Notes: generated by a model from the letters alone, not told the origin. DNA of 64,000 bases from Pararhizobium sp. (GCA_017794825.1 CP051237.1:4048501-4112500); one strand, 5' to 3'. Counted from the stretch's first letter, positions 10,945 through 20,692 are shown. A program made the numbers and translations.

Positions 10945-11322
10945 ATGAGAAAACAGTACCACTTCCGACCGAGCCCGAACGGATTTCATGCCTGGGACGT
11001 GCATCGTCTCATACGTCTGTCCGCAGGCTTCGAGGCGCGCGAGACGCCGCTGGAAGCCATCCGCGAGCTGGACGAGGACTACTGGTTTGCAGGCTCGGCT
11101 GTCTCGCCGACCTGCCGCCGGATTGTCGAGCATGTCCGCCTCATGGAGGATGCGGATCTGCGCTATCCTGTCATTCTGTGCGCCGAGGGTCGGCTCATGG
11201 ACGGCATGCACCGGGCGGCGAAGGCGCTCCTCGAAAACCGTTCGACCATATTGAGCGTGCGGTTCGAGCAAACGCCGGCGCCTGACTACACGGACGTCAC
11301 GCCAGACGCGCTTTCCTACTGA
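10945..11322 (+). CDS. ParB/Srx-fold-like conserved protein
   Basis: A 125-aa protein of unknown role. The segment PVILCAEGRLMDGMHRAAKA (residues about 73-92) resembles the GxRLxDGxHR signature of the ParB N-terminal (ParB/Srx) fold, which binds CTP or nucleotides in better-known members. No helix-turn-helix or C-terminal dimerisation domain is visible, so it is not a chromosome-partition ParB. It is the last gene of the five-gene block between murB and ddl. Confidence 0.6.
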   Translation: MRKQYHFRPSPNGFHAWDVHRLIRLSAGFEARETPLEAIRELDEDYWFAGSAVSPTCRRIVEHVRLMEDADLRYPVILCAEGRLMDGMHRAAKALLENRSTILSVRFEQTPAPDYTDVTPDALSY

Positions 11323-11487
11323 ATTCCGGCGATGCTCAAAAAAATACCGAAAAGACTTGCGGCGGTCGTAACTCTCTGATTCTCTGAGACAAGAGTCTCC
11401 GTATATTGAGTCGTTTCGTCCCGCCAGACTTGCGGGAGGACTCGGACTCCATCATGCGGCCCGGAGGCTCAAGACAAAGGGGTTTCT

Positions 11488-12414
11488 ATGGCGGGGAAAC
11501 ACGTTGCGGTCCTGATGGGCGGATTTTCCTCGGAACGTCCGGTCAGTCTCTCGTCAGGCAACGCCTGCGCGGATGCGCTCGAAGGGGTTGGTTACCGTGT
11601 CACCCGTCTGGACGTCGATCGCGACGTCGCCACGGCTCTCAACGAGTTGCGCCCGGATGTGGCTTTCAATGCGTTGCACGGGCCCTACGGCGAGGACGGG
11701 GCCATTCAGGGCATCCTCGAATATCTGCAAATTCCCTACACGCATTCCGGCGTGCTCGCCTCGGCCGTGGCCATGGACAAGCAGCAAGCGAAGCGCATCG
11801 CGTCCACGGTCGGGATTCCGGTCGCCGAGGAGCGGATAGTGAGCCGTTTCGATATCGGTCATGAGCATCCCATGGACACGCCCTATGTCGTCAAGCCGGT
11901 CAATGAGGGGTCCAGTTTCGGCGTCATCATCGTGGATGAAGACCAGTCGCATCCGCCGCAGATTCTGACCTCTTCCGACTGGCCTTACGGCGATCGCGTG
12001 ATGGTCGAGCGATTCGTTCACGGGCGTGAACTGACCTGCGCCGTGATGGGCGACAAGGTGCTGGACGTGACCGAGATTTTCCCAATTGGCTCAAGTTTTT
12101 ACGATTATGAATCAAAATATGTTACGGGAGGCTCAAAACACGAATTCCCGGCAAATATTTTACCAAATATTTACCAAAAGATTCAGAAACTGTCGCTCAT
12201 GGCCCATGAGGCTATCGGGTGCCGCGGGGTGAGCCGTTCTGACTTTCGCTACGATGACCGTTTTTCTCCTGACGGAGAGGTCATATGGCTTGAGATCAAC
12301 ACACAGCCTGGCATGACTCCGACCTCTCTGGTGCCGGAACTCGCTCAGCTCGCCGGATATGATTTCGGGGCGCTGGTTTCCTGGATGGTGGAGGACGCAT
12401 CTTGCTTGCGTTGA
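11488..12414 (+). CDS. ddl: D-alanine--D-alanine ligase
   Basis: ATP-grasp enzyme that makes D-Ala-D-Ala for MurF. The 308-aa protein shows the N-terminal VLMGGFSSERPVSLSSG, LHGPYGEDGAIQGILE, PYTHSGVLASAVAMDK, the ATP-binding PYVVKPVNEGSSFGV and the metal-binding WLEINTQPGMTPTS. The ATG follows an AAAGGGG ribosome-binding site. It restarts the division cluster after the accessory block, so the roughly 165-base gap upstream must carry a promoter of its own. Its end overlaps the TTG start of ftsQ. Confidence 0.97.
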   Translation: MAGKHVAVLMGGFSSERPVSLSSGNACADALEGVGYRVTRLDVDRDVATALNELRPDVAFNALHGPYGEDGAIQGILEYLQIPYTHSGVLASAVAMDKQQAKRIASTVGIPVAEERIVSRFDIGHEHPMDTPYVVKPVNEGSSFGVIIVDEDQSHPPQILTSSDWPYGDRVMVERFVHGRELTCAVMGDKVLDVTEIFPIGSSFYDYESKYVTGGSKHEFPANILPNIYQKIQKLSLMAHEAIGCRGVSRSDFRYDDRFSPDGEVIWLEINTQPGMTPTSLVPELAQLAGYDFGALVSWMVEDASCLR

Positions 12415-13340
12415 CTCGGATTGGAAGAAAATATGGACGGCGCGGCCGGCGCGGGGCCACTGCGCTCGCGAGAGATCGCGCCTTCGTCTTGCCGCGTCCG
12501 CTTCGCCGCCCGGTTCGTTTCTTTCAGGCCCTGATCGATGAGCGTATCACGATCCCGAGGCATCTTGGCAGCTATGCCGCGACCGGACTGATCGGGCTGA
12601 CCCTGGTCTACGGCGTCACCGTCGGCGGCCACCTGGAAACCATGCTGCGGGCCTCGACCTCATCCATGGGTTTCGCCGTCGACGACATCAACGTGTCCGG
12701 CAATGTTGAAACGTCGCCGATCGACGTCTTTCAGCAAATCGGCCTCGATGGCGACAATTCCTCGCTCATCACGCTCGATGTCGAAGAGGCGCGCGCGCTC
12801 GTCAAGCAGCTTCCCTGGGTCGCCGACGCGGAAGTGCGCAAGGTCTATCCCGGCGCGATCGAAATCGTGATTTCCGAACGCCAGGCGTTCGGCATCTGGC
12901 AGCATGGCAAGGATCTTTCGCTGATCGAAAAGAACGGAAGCGTGATTGCGCCGATGGCAGAGGGGAAATTCGTCGAACTGCCGCTGTTCGTCGGTTTCGG
13001 CGCGGATCAGAACGCCGTCGAAATCGACGCGCTGCTTGCCGGGTGGCCCGAAGTGAAAGCCCGGATCAAGGCTTATATCCGGGTGGCGGACCGTCGTTGG
13101 GACCTGCGGCTTGATAACGGCGTGACCGTGCTTCTTCCGGAAACGCGGCCGGCCGAAGCGCTGAACGTCTTGGTCGCTATGGAGCAGGAACACGATCTTC
13201 TCGAGCGCGACATCAAATCGGTGGATCTTCGTCTTGCCGACCGGGTCGTCGTCGGATTGACGGACGGCGCCGCCGAACGCCGTCTGGAAGCGCTGGACGA
13301 ACGCGCAAAGATCCTGAAGAAGAGGAGCAGCCAGACATGA
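12402..13340 (+). CDS. ftsQ: cell division protein FtsQ
   Basis: Bitopic divisome protein (312 aa): basic cytoplasmic N-terminus, a hydrophobic segment at about residues 59-77, then a periplasmic POTRA domain beginning FAVDDINVSGN and the beta domain (LPWVADAEVRKVYPGAIEI, ERQAFGIW). The start is TTG inside the last codons of ddl, supported by a GGAGG eight bases upstream. The 3' end overlaps ftsA by 4 bases. Confidence 0.93.
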   Translation: MLALTRIGRKYGRRGRRGATALARDRAFVLPRPLRRPVRFFQALIDERITIPRHLGSYAATGLIGLTLVYGVTVGGHLETMLRASTSSMGFAVDDINVSGNVETSPIDVFQQIGLDGDNSSLITLDVEEARALVKQLPWVADAEVRKVYPGAIEIVISERQAFGIWQHGKDLSLIEKNGSVIAPMAEGKFVELPLFVGFGADQNAVEIDALLAGWPEVKARIKAYIRVADRRWDLRLDNGVTVLLPETRPAEALNVLVAMEQEHDLLERDIKSVDLRLADRVVVGLTDGAAERRLEALDERAKILKKRSSQT

Positions 13341-14668
13341 GCGTGTTTCGGCCGCCCTCCTTTACAGTGCCGCATTTACGCCCGATCGCCGCGCGTCGCG
13401 CAACGACCGTCACCGTGCTGGATATCGGCACGACCAAGGTCGTCTGCCTGATCGGTCGGCTGACGCCGCGCGAGGAAAGCCAGATCCTGCCCGGGCGCAC
13501 GCATACGATCGAGATCATCGGCGTCGGTCACCACAAGTCGCATGGCGTCAAGGCCGGCGTGATCGTCGATGTCGAGGCCGTCGAGAGCTCCGTCCGCAAG
13601 GCGGTGCACGCCGCCGAGCGGCGCGCCGGGCTGACGGTCGAATCGCTGATCGTCAACGTTTCGGCGGGCCGTCTGAAAAGCGAGCTCTACACGTCGGATC
13701 TCGATATCGGCGGGCATGAGGTGGAATCGGCGGATCTGAAAAAGGTCCTCGCCGCGGCGGCCCGGCAGATCAGCGATCCGCAAAGGGTGGCCCTGCATTC
13801 GCTGCCGGTTTCCTTCCGGCTCGACGGCGAGAAATCCATTCGCGATCCGCTGGGAATGTATGGCGAGAATCTCGGCGTGAACATGCATGTGCTGACGGCG
13901 GAACAACCGCCCTTGCGCAACCTGGAGCTTTGCATAAACCGGTCGCATCTGACCGTCGAGGCAATGGTCGCAACGCCCTATGCCAGCGGTCTTTCGGCGC
14001 TGGTCGAGGACGAGGCCGAGATCGGCTGCGCCTGCATCGACATGGGCGGCGGCACAACCACTATTTCGGTGTTTTCTGAAGGGCGCATGGTCTGGGCGGA
14101 CGCGATTGCGCTCGGCGGACATCACGTCACGATGGATCTCGCGCGCGGTCTGTCGACGGGTCTTGAAGACGCCGAGCGGCTCAAGGTGGTTCATGGCTCT
14201 GCGTTTCCGGTCGCCGGCGACGACAGCGACACGGTTTCCGTGCCGCCGATTGGCGACAGCGACAGTGAAACGCCTCTGCAAATGCCCAAGGCGCTGGTCG
14301 TGCGCATCGTGCGGGCGCGTATCGACGAAACGCTGGAGTTGATCCGGGACCGCATCCAGCGCTCCGGCTACGCTTCCGTGGTCGGGCGCCGCATCGTGCT
14401 CACCGGCGGCGCCAGCCAGTTGACCGGCATCAGCGACGCCGCGCGGCGAATCCTGTCGCGCAATGTACGGATCGGGCGTCCGCTGGGCGTTGCCGGAATG
14501 CCTGCGGCGGCGAAGGGTCCTGCCTTCGCAACTGCAGTGGGACTGATGATCTATCCGCAAATCGCATCACTGGAGAGCCGCGGCAATGCCGGTCGCGGTC
14601 GGTATGGACCGGTGGTCGGCGGCGGGCGTCTCGCTCGCGTCGGGCAGTGGCTCAAAGAGAGTTTTTAG
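13337..14668 (+). CDS. ftsA: cell division protein FtsA
   Basis: Actin-like ATPase that tethers FtsZ filaments to the membrane. The 443-aa protein has the phosphate-1 loop VLDIGTTKVVCLIGR, the 1C SHS2 domain, CIDMGGGTTTISVF (phosphate 2) and VLTGGASQLTGI (adenosine loop). The C-terminus ends in a basic-amphipathic peptide (GRLARVGQWLKESF) that matches the FtsA membrane-targeting helix. It is cotranslated with ftsQ by an ATGA overlap. Confidence 0.97.
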   Translation: MSVFRPPSFTVPHLRPIAARRATTVTVLDIGTTKVVCLIGRLTPREESQILPGRTHTIEIIGVGHHKSHGVKAGVIVDVEAVESSVRKAVHAAERRAGLTVESLIVNVSAGRLKSELYTSDLDIGGHEVESADLKKVLAAAARQISDPQRVALHSLPVSFRLDGEKSIRDPLGMYGENLGVNMHVLTAEQPPLRNLELCINRSHLTVEAMVATPYASGLSALVEDEAEIGCACIDMGGGTTTISVFSEGRMVWADAIALGGHHVTMDLARGLSTGLEDAERLKVVHGSAFPVAGDDSDTVSVPPIGDSDSETPLQMPKALVVRIVRARIDETLELIRDRIQRSGYASVVGRRIVLTGGASQLTGISDAARRILSRNVRIGRPLGVAGMPAAAKGPAFATAVGLMIYPQIASLESRGNAGRGRYGPVVGGGRLARVGQWLKESF

Positions 14669-14725
14669 GCAATCCACAGGTCTACGTGGCGGTACGGCCG
14701 TGAGTTGAAAAGGGAACGAGGACAA

Positions 14726-16447
14726 ATGACTATCAATCTGCAAAAGCCCGATATCACCGAGCTTAAGCCACGCATCACCGTCTTCGGTGTGGGTGGCGGC
14801 GGCGGCAACGCCGTCAACAACATGATCAATGCGGGGCTCGAAGGCGTCGACTTCGTGGTCGCCAACACCGACGCCCAGGCGCTGACGATGTCCAAGGCGG
14901 GTCGCATCATCCAGATGGGCGTGGCCGTGACCGAGGGTCTGGGCGCCGGATCCCAGCCGGAAGTCGGACGGGCAGCCGCCGAGGAATGCATCGACGAGAT
15001 CAACGATCATCTCAACAGCACGCACATGTGCTTTGTCACCGCAGGCATGGGCGGCGGAACCGGAACGGGCGCGGCTCCCGTGGTTGCGAAGACAGCCCGC
15101 GATCGCGGCATCCTGACGGTCGGCGTCGTCACCAAGCCCTTCCATTTCGAAGGCCAGCGGCGCATGCGGATCGCCGATGACGGGATCAAGGAATTGCAGG
15201 CTTGCGTCGATACGCTGATCGTCATTCCGAACCAGAACCTCTTCCGCATCGCCAATGACAAGACGACCTTCGCCGACGCGTTCGGCATGGCCGACCAGGT
15301 GCTTTATTCGGGCGTCGCCTGCATTACCGATCTCATGGTCAAGGAAGGCCTGATCAATCTTGATTTTGCCGATGTCCGCTCGGTCATGCGCGAAATGGGC
15401 AAGGCCATGATGGGAACCGGCGAATCGTCCGGCGAAGGCAGGGCGCTGGCCGCGGCGGAAGCGGCGATCGCCAATCCGCTGCTCGACGAGACCTCGATGA
15501 AGGGCGCTCAGGGTCTCCTGATCTCCATCACCGGCGGTCGCGACATGACGCTGTTCGAGGTCGACGAGGCTGCGACGCGCATTCGCGAGGAAGTCGACGC
15601 GGACGCCAACATCATCCTCGGCGCGACGTTCGACGAGGAACTCGAGGGCATCATCCGGGTGTCGGTCGTCGCCACCGGCATCGATCGCGACGAAAACATG
15701 ATCCCGCAGGAGTTCCCGTCGCTGCGCACCAATACGCAGGAACTTGCAAGCCGTCCGGCTCCGAAGATCCAGCAGCAGCCGGTCTATGAGCCCGAGCCCG
15801 TGTATGAGCCGGAAGCAGAAATGCATTTGGAAGAGGATCCGGTCGAGGAAACCATCCGCCTTGCGGAAGCCGAGCTTGAACAGGAACTGAACATCGAGGT
15901 TCCCGAGCTTGTCGAAGCCGCTCCGGCCGAGGAGTTTCGTCCGGCCAGCCGCCTGTTTTCCAGGCCGCCGCAGCCGAACCCGGCTCACGTAAGCCGGGCC
16001 ACGCCGCAGGCGGGGTATCGTCAGCCGGCGCCGCAGCAGCCGGTCCAGCAACCCCGGCAGCAGCCGGTTCAGCAGGCCGCCGCTCCGAAAATGCCGCGTA
16101 TCGAGGACTTCCCGCCCGTCGTGAAAGCCGAGATGGAGCACGCGCGCAGGCATGAAGGCGAACCTTCGATCCATGACGAGCGCGGTCCGATGGGGCTTCT
16201 GAAGCGTATTTCCAGCAGCCTCGGCCGCCGGGAAGACGACGACATGGACGCTGCTCCGGCGGAGGTCCAGGCTCGTCCGCAGCGGGCGCAGGCTCCCGAA
16301 CGTCGCGCGCTTTCTCCGGAAGCAAGCATGTATGCGCCGCGTCGCTCGGGCGCGGAAAAGCCGGCTCGCGCCGAGCAACCGGCCCAGGGGCAGAGCGAAG
16401 AAGATCAGCTGGAAATTCCGGCGTTCCTGCGTCGTCAGGCGCTGTAG
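14726..16447 (+). CDS. ftsZ: cell division GTPase FtsZ
   Basis: Tubulin homologue that forms the cytokinetic ring. The start is the ATG at 14726 after an AGGGAACGAGG ribosome-binding region; a TTG seven codons earlier is unlikely. Of 573 aa, residues 1-320 are the GTPase core (GGGGGNAVNNM, the tubulin signature GGGTGTGAAPV, NLDFADVRSVM). Residues about 340-550 form a Q/P/E-rich linker, and the C-terminal peptide IPAFLRRQ is the binding site for FtsA and other partners. The long linker is usual in alphaproteobacteria. A strong terminator follows. Confidence 0.98.
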   Translation: MTINLQKPDITELKPRITVFGVGGGGGNAVNNMINAGLEGVDFVVANTDAQALTMSKAGRIIQMGVAVTEGLGAGSQPEVGRAAAEECIDEINDHLNSTHMCFVTAGMGGGTGTGAAPVVAKTARDRGILTVGVVTKPFHFEGQRRMRIADDGIKELQACVDTLIVIPNQNLFRIANDKTTFADAFGMADQVLYSGVACITDLMVKEGLINLDFADVRSVMREMGKAMMGTGESSGEGRALAAAEAAIANPLLDETSMKGAQGLLISITGGRDMTLFEVDEAATRIREEVDADANIILGATFDEELEGIIRVSVVATGIDRDENMIPQEFPSLRTNTQELASRPAPKIQQQPVYEPEPVYEPEAEMHLEEDPVEETIRLAEAELEQELNIEVPELVEAAPAEEFRPASRLFSRPPQPNPAHVSRATPQAGYRQPAPQQPVQQPRQQPVQQAAAPKMPRIEDFPPVVKAEMEHARRHEGEPSIHDERGPMGLLKRISSSLGRREDDDMDAAPAEVQARPQRAQAPERRALSPEASMYAPRRSGAEKPARAEQPAQGQSEEDQLEIPAFLRRQAL

Positions 16448-16789
16448 CCGCACGGTAAATCGAATCATCCAAAGCTGTATTTGCGGGGCAAATCCACCGG
16501 ATTTGCCCCGTTGCTTTTCAGGGTTGTTCACAGACTGTATAAGATAACAGTTCCTTAATATTTACCGTGCAATCTATATAGTTGAATCCACTGGTGTTTT
16601 TTGTCGTAACAAAGAGTAAGAAACCGTGATTTGGATTGTAGAAATCTGGCACGTATCTTTGATTCCGGTGGGGACATGACTGGACAGGGGATCTCCGAAA
16701 AAAGGTGCTGAAAAATGTTCGTAGCTAACGTTTGGCGCGTCCATGTTGCACTCTCGGCTTCCCGCGGTCACAGGTAGCAGGCTTGTTGA
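16448..16789. other. 342-base ftsZ-lpxC intergenic region
   Basis: The first 70 bases hold the ftsZ terminator. The remaining 270 bases are distinctly AT-richer than the flanking genes and have no convincing reading frame. A weak sigma-70-like pair TTGGAT-N17-TATCTT can be found near 16633-16661, so the stretch probably contains the lpxC promoter. Nothing else is recognised. Confidence 0.6.
16484..16518 (+). terminator. rho-independent terminator after ftsZ
   Basis: A perfect 12-base-pair stem (CGGGGCAAATCC paired with GGATTTGCCCCG, 3-base loop) is followed by TTGCTTTT. It closes the ddl-ftsQAZ unit 37 bases after the ftsZ stop. Confidence 0.92.
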
Positions 16790-17743
16790 ATGAGTATAGA
16801 CTTCTTTGGCTATCAGACGACGATCGTAAATGAGACGACACTCTCTGGCGTTGGGGTGCACAGTGGGTCGAAGGTTTCAATTACATTTCAGCCGGCGGAC
16901 GCCGACAGCGGTATCGTATTCAGACGTAAACTCGGCAATGGCGAAACGCACGAAATTCGGGCCGTTGCTTCGAACGTAGCCGCAACCGATCTCTGTACAG
17001 TGCTTGGAGACGCCGCCGGCGCCAACGTGGCGACCGTCGAACATCTCATGGCTGCGTTCTATGCGCTCGAGATCGACAACATCATCGTGGATATCGACGG
17101 AACCGAAGTTCCGATCATGGACGGCAGCTCGATCGTCTTCATCGAGGCTCTGGAACGCTCCGGAATCGAGATCCTGTCGTCGAAGCGTCGCTATCTTCGG
17201 GTCGTCAAGCCGGTTCGCATTGAATCCGGCAGCTCCTGGGCGGAATTTGTTCCGTACGAAGGAACCCGTTTCGAAATCGACATTCACTTCGACTCCGGCG
17301 TCATCGGGCATCAGTCCTGGAAGGGCGACATCACGGCCGAAACCTTCCGCGGTGAACTGGCCCGCGCCAGAACCTTCGGTTTCATGCGCGACGTCGAGTT
17401 CCTCTGGGCCTCCGGACACGCTCTGGGCTCGTCGCTCGAAAATTCCGTCGTCATCAGCGACGACGACAAGGTCATCAACATCGAAGGCCTTCGTTTCAAG
17501 AACGAATTCGTTCGCCACAAGACGCTGGACGCGGTTGGCGATCTCGCGCTTGCCGGCGCCAAGTTCATCGGGTGCTACCGGTCCTATCGCGGCGGCCACA
17601 AGCTGAATTCGATGGCTTTGAAGGCCCTGTTGAACGATCCGACCGCCTACGAGGTTGTCGAGACCCAGCAGCGCGCAGAAGAAGTGCGCGGCGGGGAACT
17701 GGTGGCCATCAGCGGGCCGATGTTCGCGCCCTGGGCTCTGTAA
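16790..17743 (+). CDS. lpxC: UDP-3-O-acyl-N-acetylglucosamine deacetylase LpxC
   Basis: Zn-dependent deacetylase for the committed step of lipid A synthesis, cytoplasmic. The 317-aa protein shows LSGVGVHSGSKVSITF, the zinc-binding TVEHLMAAFYALEIDN, DGSSIVFIEAL, FVRHKTLDAVGDLALAG (catalytic and zinc-binding His/Asp) and YRGGHKLN. It is transcribed separately from ftsZ, being bracketed by terminators on both sides. Confidence 0.97.
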   Translation: MSIDFFGYQTTIVNETTLSGVGVHSGSKVSITFQPADADSGIVFRRKLGNGETHEIRAVASNVAATDLCTVLGDAAGANVATVEHLMAAFYALEIDNIIVDIDGTEVPIMDGSSIVFIEALERSGIEILSSKRRYLRVVKPVRIESGSSWAEFVPYEGTRFEIDIHFDSGVIGHQSWKGDITAETFRGELARARTFGFMRDVEFLWASGHALGSSLENSVVISDDDKVINIEGLRFKNEFVRHKTLDAVGDLALAGAKFIGCYRSYRGGHKLNSMALKALLNDPTAYEVVETQQRAEEVRGGELVAISGPMFAPWAL

Positions 17744-17786
17744 GCGCAAAACGCAATTGAGCGAACTGCTCAAGACGGCATCAACA

Positions 17787-17814
17787 GGCACGGGCGAATG
17801 TTCGTGCCTTTTTT
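17787..17814 (+). terminator. rho-independent terminator after lpxC
   Basis: Stem GGCACG/CGTGCC with a 10-base loop, followed by six T, starts 44 bases after the lpxC stop. Confidence 0.85.
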
Positions 17815-18017
17815 GTCAGGTTGAATGAGGCGCTGCCTTAAAAATGTACGAAAATCCGGACATTCGATTGCGGTAGTGCTATATTTGAGAGTATGACTGC
17901 GCGGCGCAAGGTGGGACACCCGTACCGCGCGGATCCTTAACGCGTAGTGACGCCATGACGATGCGGACAAACCAAATTCGCTCCGTAGCTTCACACCCAG
18001 TAAAGTATCGGGGAGAA

Positions 18018-18875
18018 ATGTCGGTGAGACACATGATGAGGGGTACAATCGTCGCAGCAGGACTGGCCGTCGCCGGTGTTCTCGGCGGTTGCCAGAGCGA
18101 TCCTGATATCGACATTACGGCGCTGAGCTACGAAATCGATCCGGCGGACGTGCTGTACAATCAGGCGCTCGCCAACATCGAGGCCGGCAAGCTCAAGGAA
18201 GCCTCCCGCAAGTTCGAAGCCATCGACAAGCAGCATCCCTATTCGGAATATTCCCGAAAGGCGATGGTGATGAATTCCTACGTCAACTACAAGATGGGCC
18301 GTTACTCGGAATCGATCAACGCAGCACGCCGCTATATCGGCCTTTATCCGAATTCGGAAGACACGGCTTACGCCTACTTCCTGATCGGTCTTTCCTACAA
18401 CAAGCAGATTCCTCAGGTTACGCGCGACCAGAAGACGGCGCTGAGGTCGATCCAGGCCTTCCGCGCGCTGATCGAGCGGTTCCCGGATTCGGAATACGTG
18501 CCCGAGGCCGAAGAGAAGATCCGGTTTGCGCGCGACCAGCTCGCCGGCAAGGAAATGCAGGTCGGCCGGTACTACATGGAGCGCAAGGAATACGCCGCTG
18601 CGATCAACCGCTTCAAGGGCGTCGTCGAGACCTATCCAAACACGCCGCAGGTCGAAGAAGCGCTGGCGCGGTTGGTCGAAGTCTATTTCGCCATGGGACT
18701 GGTTGAAAACGCCCAGGAAGCCGCGGCCGTGCTCGGACACAATTTCCCGGACAGCCAGTGGTACGCCGATTCCTACAAGCTGCTGCAGACTGAAGGGCTT
18801 GAACCGCGCGAGAACAAGGGATCCTGGCTGGCCAGGGTCGGAACCCTCGTCGTCGGTTCGGATGACGACAGTTAG
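18018..18875 (+). CDS. bamD: outer membrane assembly lipoprotein BamD (ComL)
   Basis: Lipoprotein of the BAM complex that inserts beta-barrel proteins. The start at 18018 has GGGGAG directly upstream and gives a 285-aa protein with a lipoprotein signal ending in the lipobox LGGC; an upstream in-frame ATG at 17955 would add 21 unlikely residues before the signal. TPR-like repeats cover most of the mature protein (YNQALANIEAGKLKEAS, HPYSEYSRKAM, AINRFKGVVETYPNT). recN follows after 8 bases. Confidence 0.95.
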   Translation: MSVRHMMRGTIVAAGLAVAGVLGGCQSDPDIDITALSYEIDPADVLYNQALANIEAGKLKEASRKFEAIDKQHPYSEYSRKAMVMNSYVNYKMGRYSESINAARRYIGLYPNSEDTAYAYFLIGLSYNKQIPQVTRDQKTALRSIQAFRALIERFPDSEYVPEAEEKIRFARDQLAGKEMQVGRYYMERKEYAAAINRFKGVVETYPNTPQVEEALARLVEVYFAMGLVENAQEAAAVLGHNFPDSQWYADSYKLLQTEGLEPRENKGSWLARVGTLVVGSDDDS

Positions 18876-18883
18876 AACGCTAT

Positions 18884-20551
18884 ATGCTCTCGCAACTCTC
18901 GATCCGGGATATCGTTCTGATAGACCGGCTCGATCTTGGATTTGAGAGAGGCCTTTCTGTTCTGACCGGCGAGACCGGCGCAGGCAAATCCATACTTCTG
19001 GACAGTCTTTCCCTAGCGCTGGGCGCGCGCGGAGACGGCGGACTCGTGCGTCATGACGAGGAGCGCGGTCAGGTCACCGCCGTGTTCGACGTTCCGGCGG
19101 ATCACCCGGCGCGCCTGCTGATTCGCGAAAACGGTCTCGACGACGATGGCGACATCATTCTGAGACGCGCCCAGACGGCGGACGGACGCACGAAAGTCTT
19201 TATCAACGATCAGCCGGCCAGCGTCGGCCTGATGCGCGGCGTCGGTCGGACGCTGGTCGAGATCCATGGTCAGCACGACGATCGCGCCTTGGTCGATCCC
19301 AACGCGCACCGCCGGCTCCTCGACGCCTTCGGCGGCCTTCAGGAGCAGGCTTCCGCGGTAACGGCGATGCACCAGACCTGGCGCAAGGCGGAAAAGACCC
19401 TGGTCGAACACCGGGAAAAGGTTGAGGCCGCCGCGCGCGAAGCCGACTACCTGCGATCCTCGGTGGACGAACTGGAGCAGCTTGCGCCGGTGGACGGCGA
19501 GGAAGACGATCTGGCCGAGCGACGGGCGCGGATGATGAAGGCGGAAAAGATCGCCGCCGACATCAACGAGGCCAACGAGGTCATGACGGGTCACGGATCG
19601 CCTGTGCCTGTCCTGAGTTCACTTGTCCGGCGGCTCGAACGCAGATCCTCCGAAGTGCCCGGTCTGCTCGACGACATCGTCAGCGCGCTGGACAGCGCTC
19701 TCAACAGTCTCGGCGACGCCCAGGCGGCGATCGACAGGGCGATGCGGGACGCGGAGTTCGATCCGCACGAACTGGAAGCGTGCGAGGAACGCCTTTTCGC
19801 GCTGCGGGCGGCGTCGCGCAAATATTCGGTTCCGGTCAGCGAACTGCCGGCGCTTGCAGAGCGAATGGTCTCCGATCTCGCGGAACTCGACGCAGGCGAG
19901 GAGAAACTGGCGCACTTGTCCGCGATGGTTTCGGAAGCCCGCAAGGACTATGAGGCCGCCGCGCTGTCGCTTTCGGAGAAACGCCACAGCGCCTCGAACG
20001 CCTTGTCGGAAGCCGTCATGGCGGAACTGCCTGCTCTCAAGCTGGAGCGGGCCCGGTTCTTTGTCGATGTCGACAGCGACATGGCGCGCGCCGGCCCGGA
20101 CGGGATCGACCAGGTGTCCTTTCAGGTGCAGACCAATCCCGGCGCCCGGCCGGGCCCGATCCTGAAAGTCGCCTCGGGCGGCGAACTGTCGCGTTTCCTG
20201 CTGGCGCTCAAGGTCGCGCTTGCCGACAAGGGATCCGCGCCGACGCTGATCTTCGACGAAATTGACACAGGCGTCGGCGGCGCTGTGGCGGACGCCATCG
20301 GCAAAAGGCTCAAGCGGCTTTCCGAGACGGTGCAGGTGCTCTCGGTCACCCATGCGCCCCAGGTGGCGGCGCGCGCCAATTCGCATTTCCTGATCGCCAA
20401 GGGAGACGCCGGCGGCGCTTCGGTGACGACCAGGGTCCGCGTCATGGACGAGGACGCCCGCAGGGAAGAGATCGCGCGCATGCTGGCCGGCGCGACGATC
20501 ACCGACGAGGCGCGCGCGGCGGCCGGCCGGCTGCTTGCCGAGAGCGCTTGA
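18884..20551 (+). CDS. recN: DNA repair ATPase RecN
   Basis: SMC-like ATPase for double-strand-break repair. The 555-aa protein has the N-terminal Walker A TGETGAGKSILLDSL, then EIHGQHDDRALVD, a coiled-coil middle (about residues 150-390), the ABC signature SGGELSRFLLALK and Walker B LIFDEIDTGVGG. Length is normal for the family. It probably shares a transcript with bamD, 8 bases upstream, an arrangement common in the order. Confidence 0.96.
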   Translation: MLSQLSIRDIVLIDRLDLGFERGLSVLTGETGAGKSILLDSLSLALGARGDGGLVRHDEERGQVTAVFDVPADHPARLLIRENGLDDDGDIILRRAQTADGRTKVFINDQPASVGLMRGVGRTLVEIHGQHDDRALVDPNAHRRLLDAFGGLQEQASAVTAMHQTWRKAEKTLVEHREKVEAAAREADYLRSSVDELEQLAPVDGEEDDLAERRARMMKAEKIAADINEANEVMTGHGSPVPVLSSLVRRLERRSSEVPGLLDDIVSALDSALNSLGDAQAAIDRAMRDAEFDPHELEACEERLFALRAASRKYSVPVSELPALAERMVSDLAELDAGEEKLAHLSAMVSEARKDYEAAALSLSEKRHSASNALSEAVMAELPALKLERARFFVDVDSDMARAGPDGIDQVSFQVQTNPGARPGPILKVASGGELSRFLLALKVALADKGSAPTLIFDEIDTGVGGAVADAIGKRLKRLSETVQVLSVTHAPQVAARANSHFLIAKGDAGGASVTTRVRVMDEDARREEIARMLAGATITDEARAAAGRLLAESA

Positions 20552-20692
20552 TCGGCAATCGTGTTTGATTGCTCGACGACTGCGTGACGGGAAAAATTGC
20601 GACATTTGAAATCAACGTTAAATGGGTAGGCGCCGGCTGTTTCCAGACCTGTCTCCGTGGATTAAATAGGGGCAGGAATCAGGACGCGACCC

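Noticed and set aside
14567..16531. 654-codon open frame antisense to ftsZ
   Set aside because: Shadow of the strongly coding ftsZ; it also runs through the terminator.
16574..16861. 95-codon minus-strand frame between ftsZ and lpxC
   Set aside because: It overlaps the lpxC start, has unbiased codon use and lies in the AT-rich promoter region.
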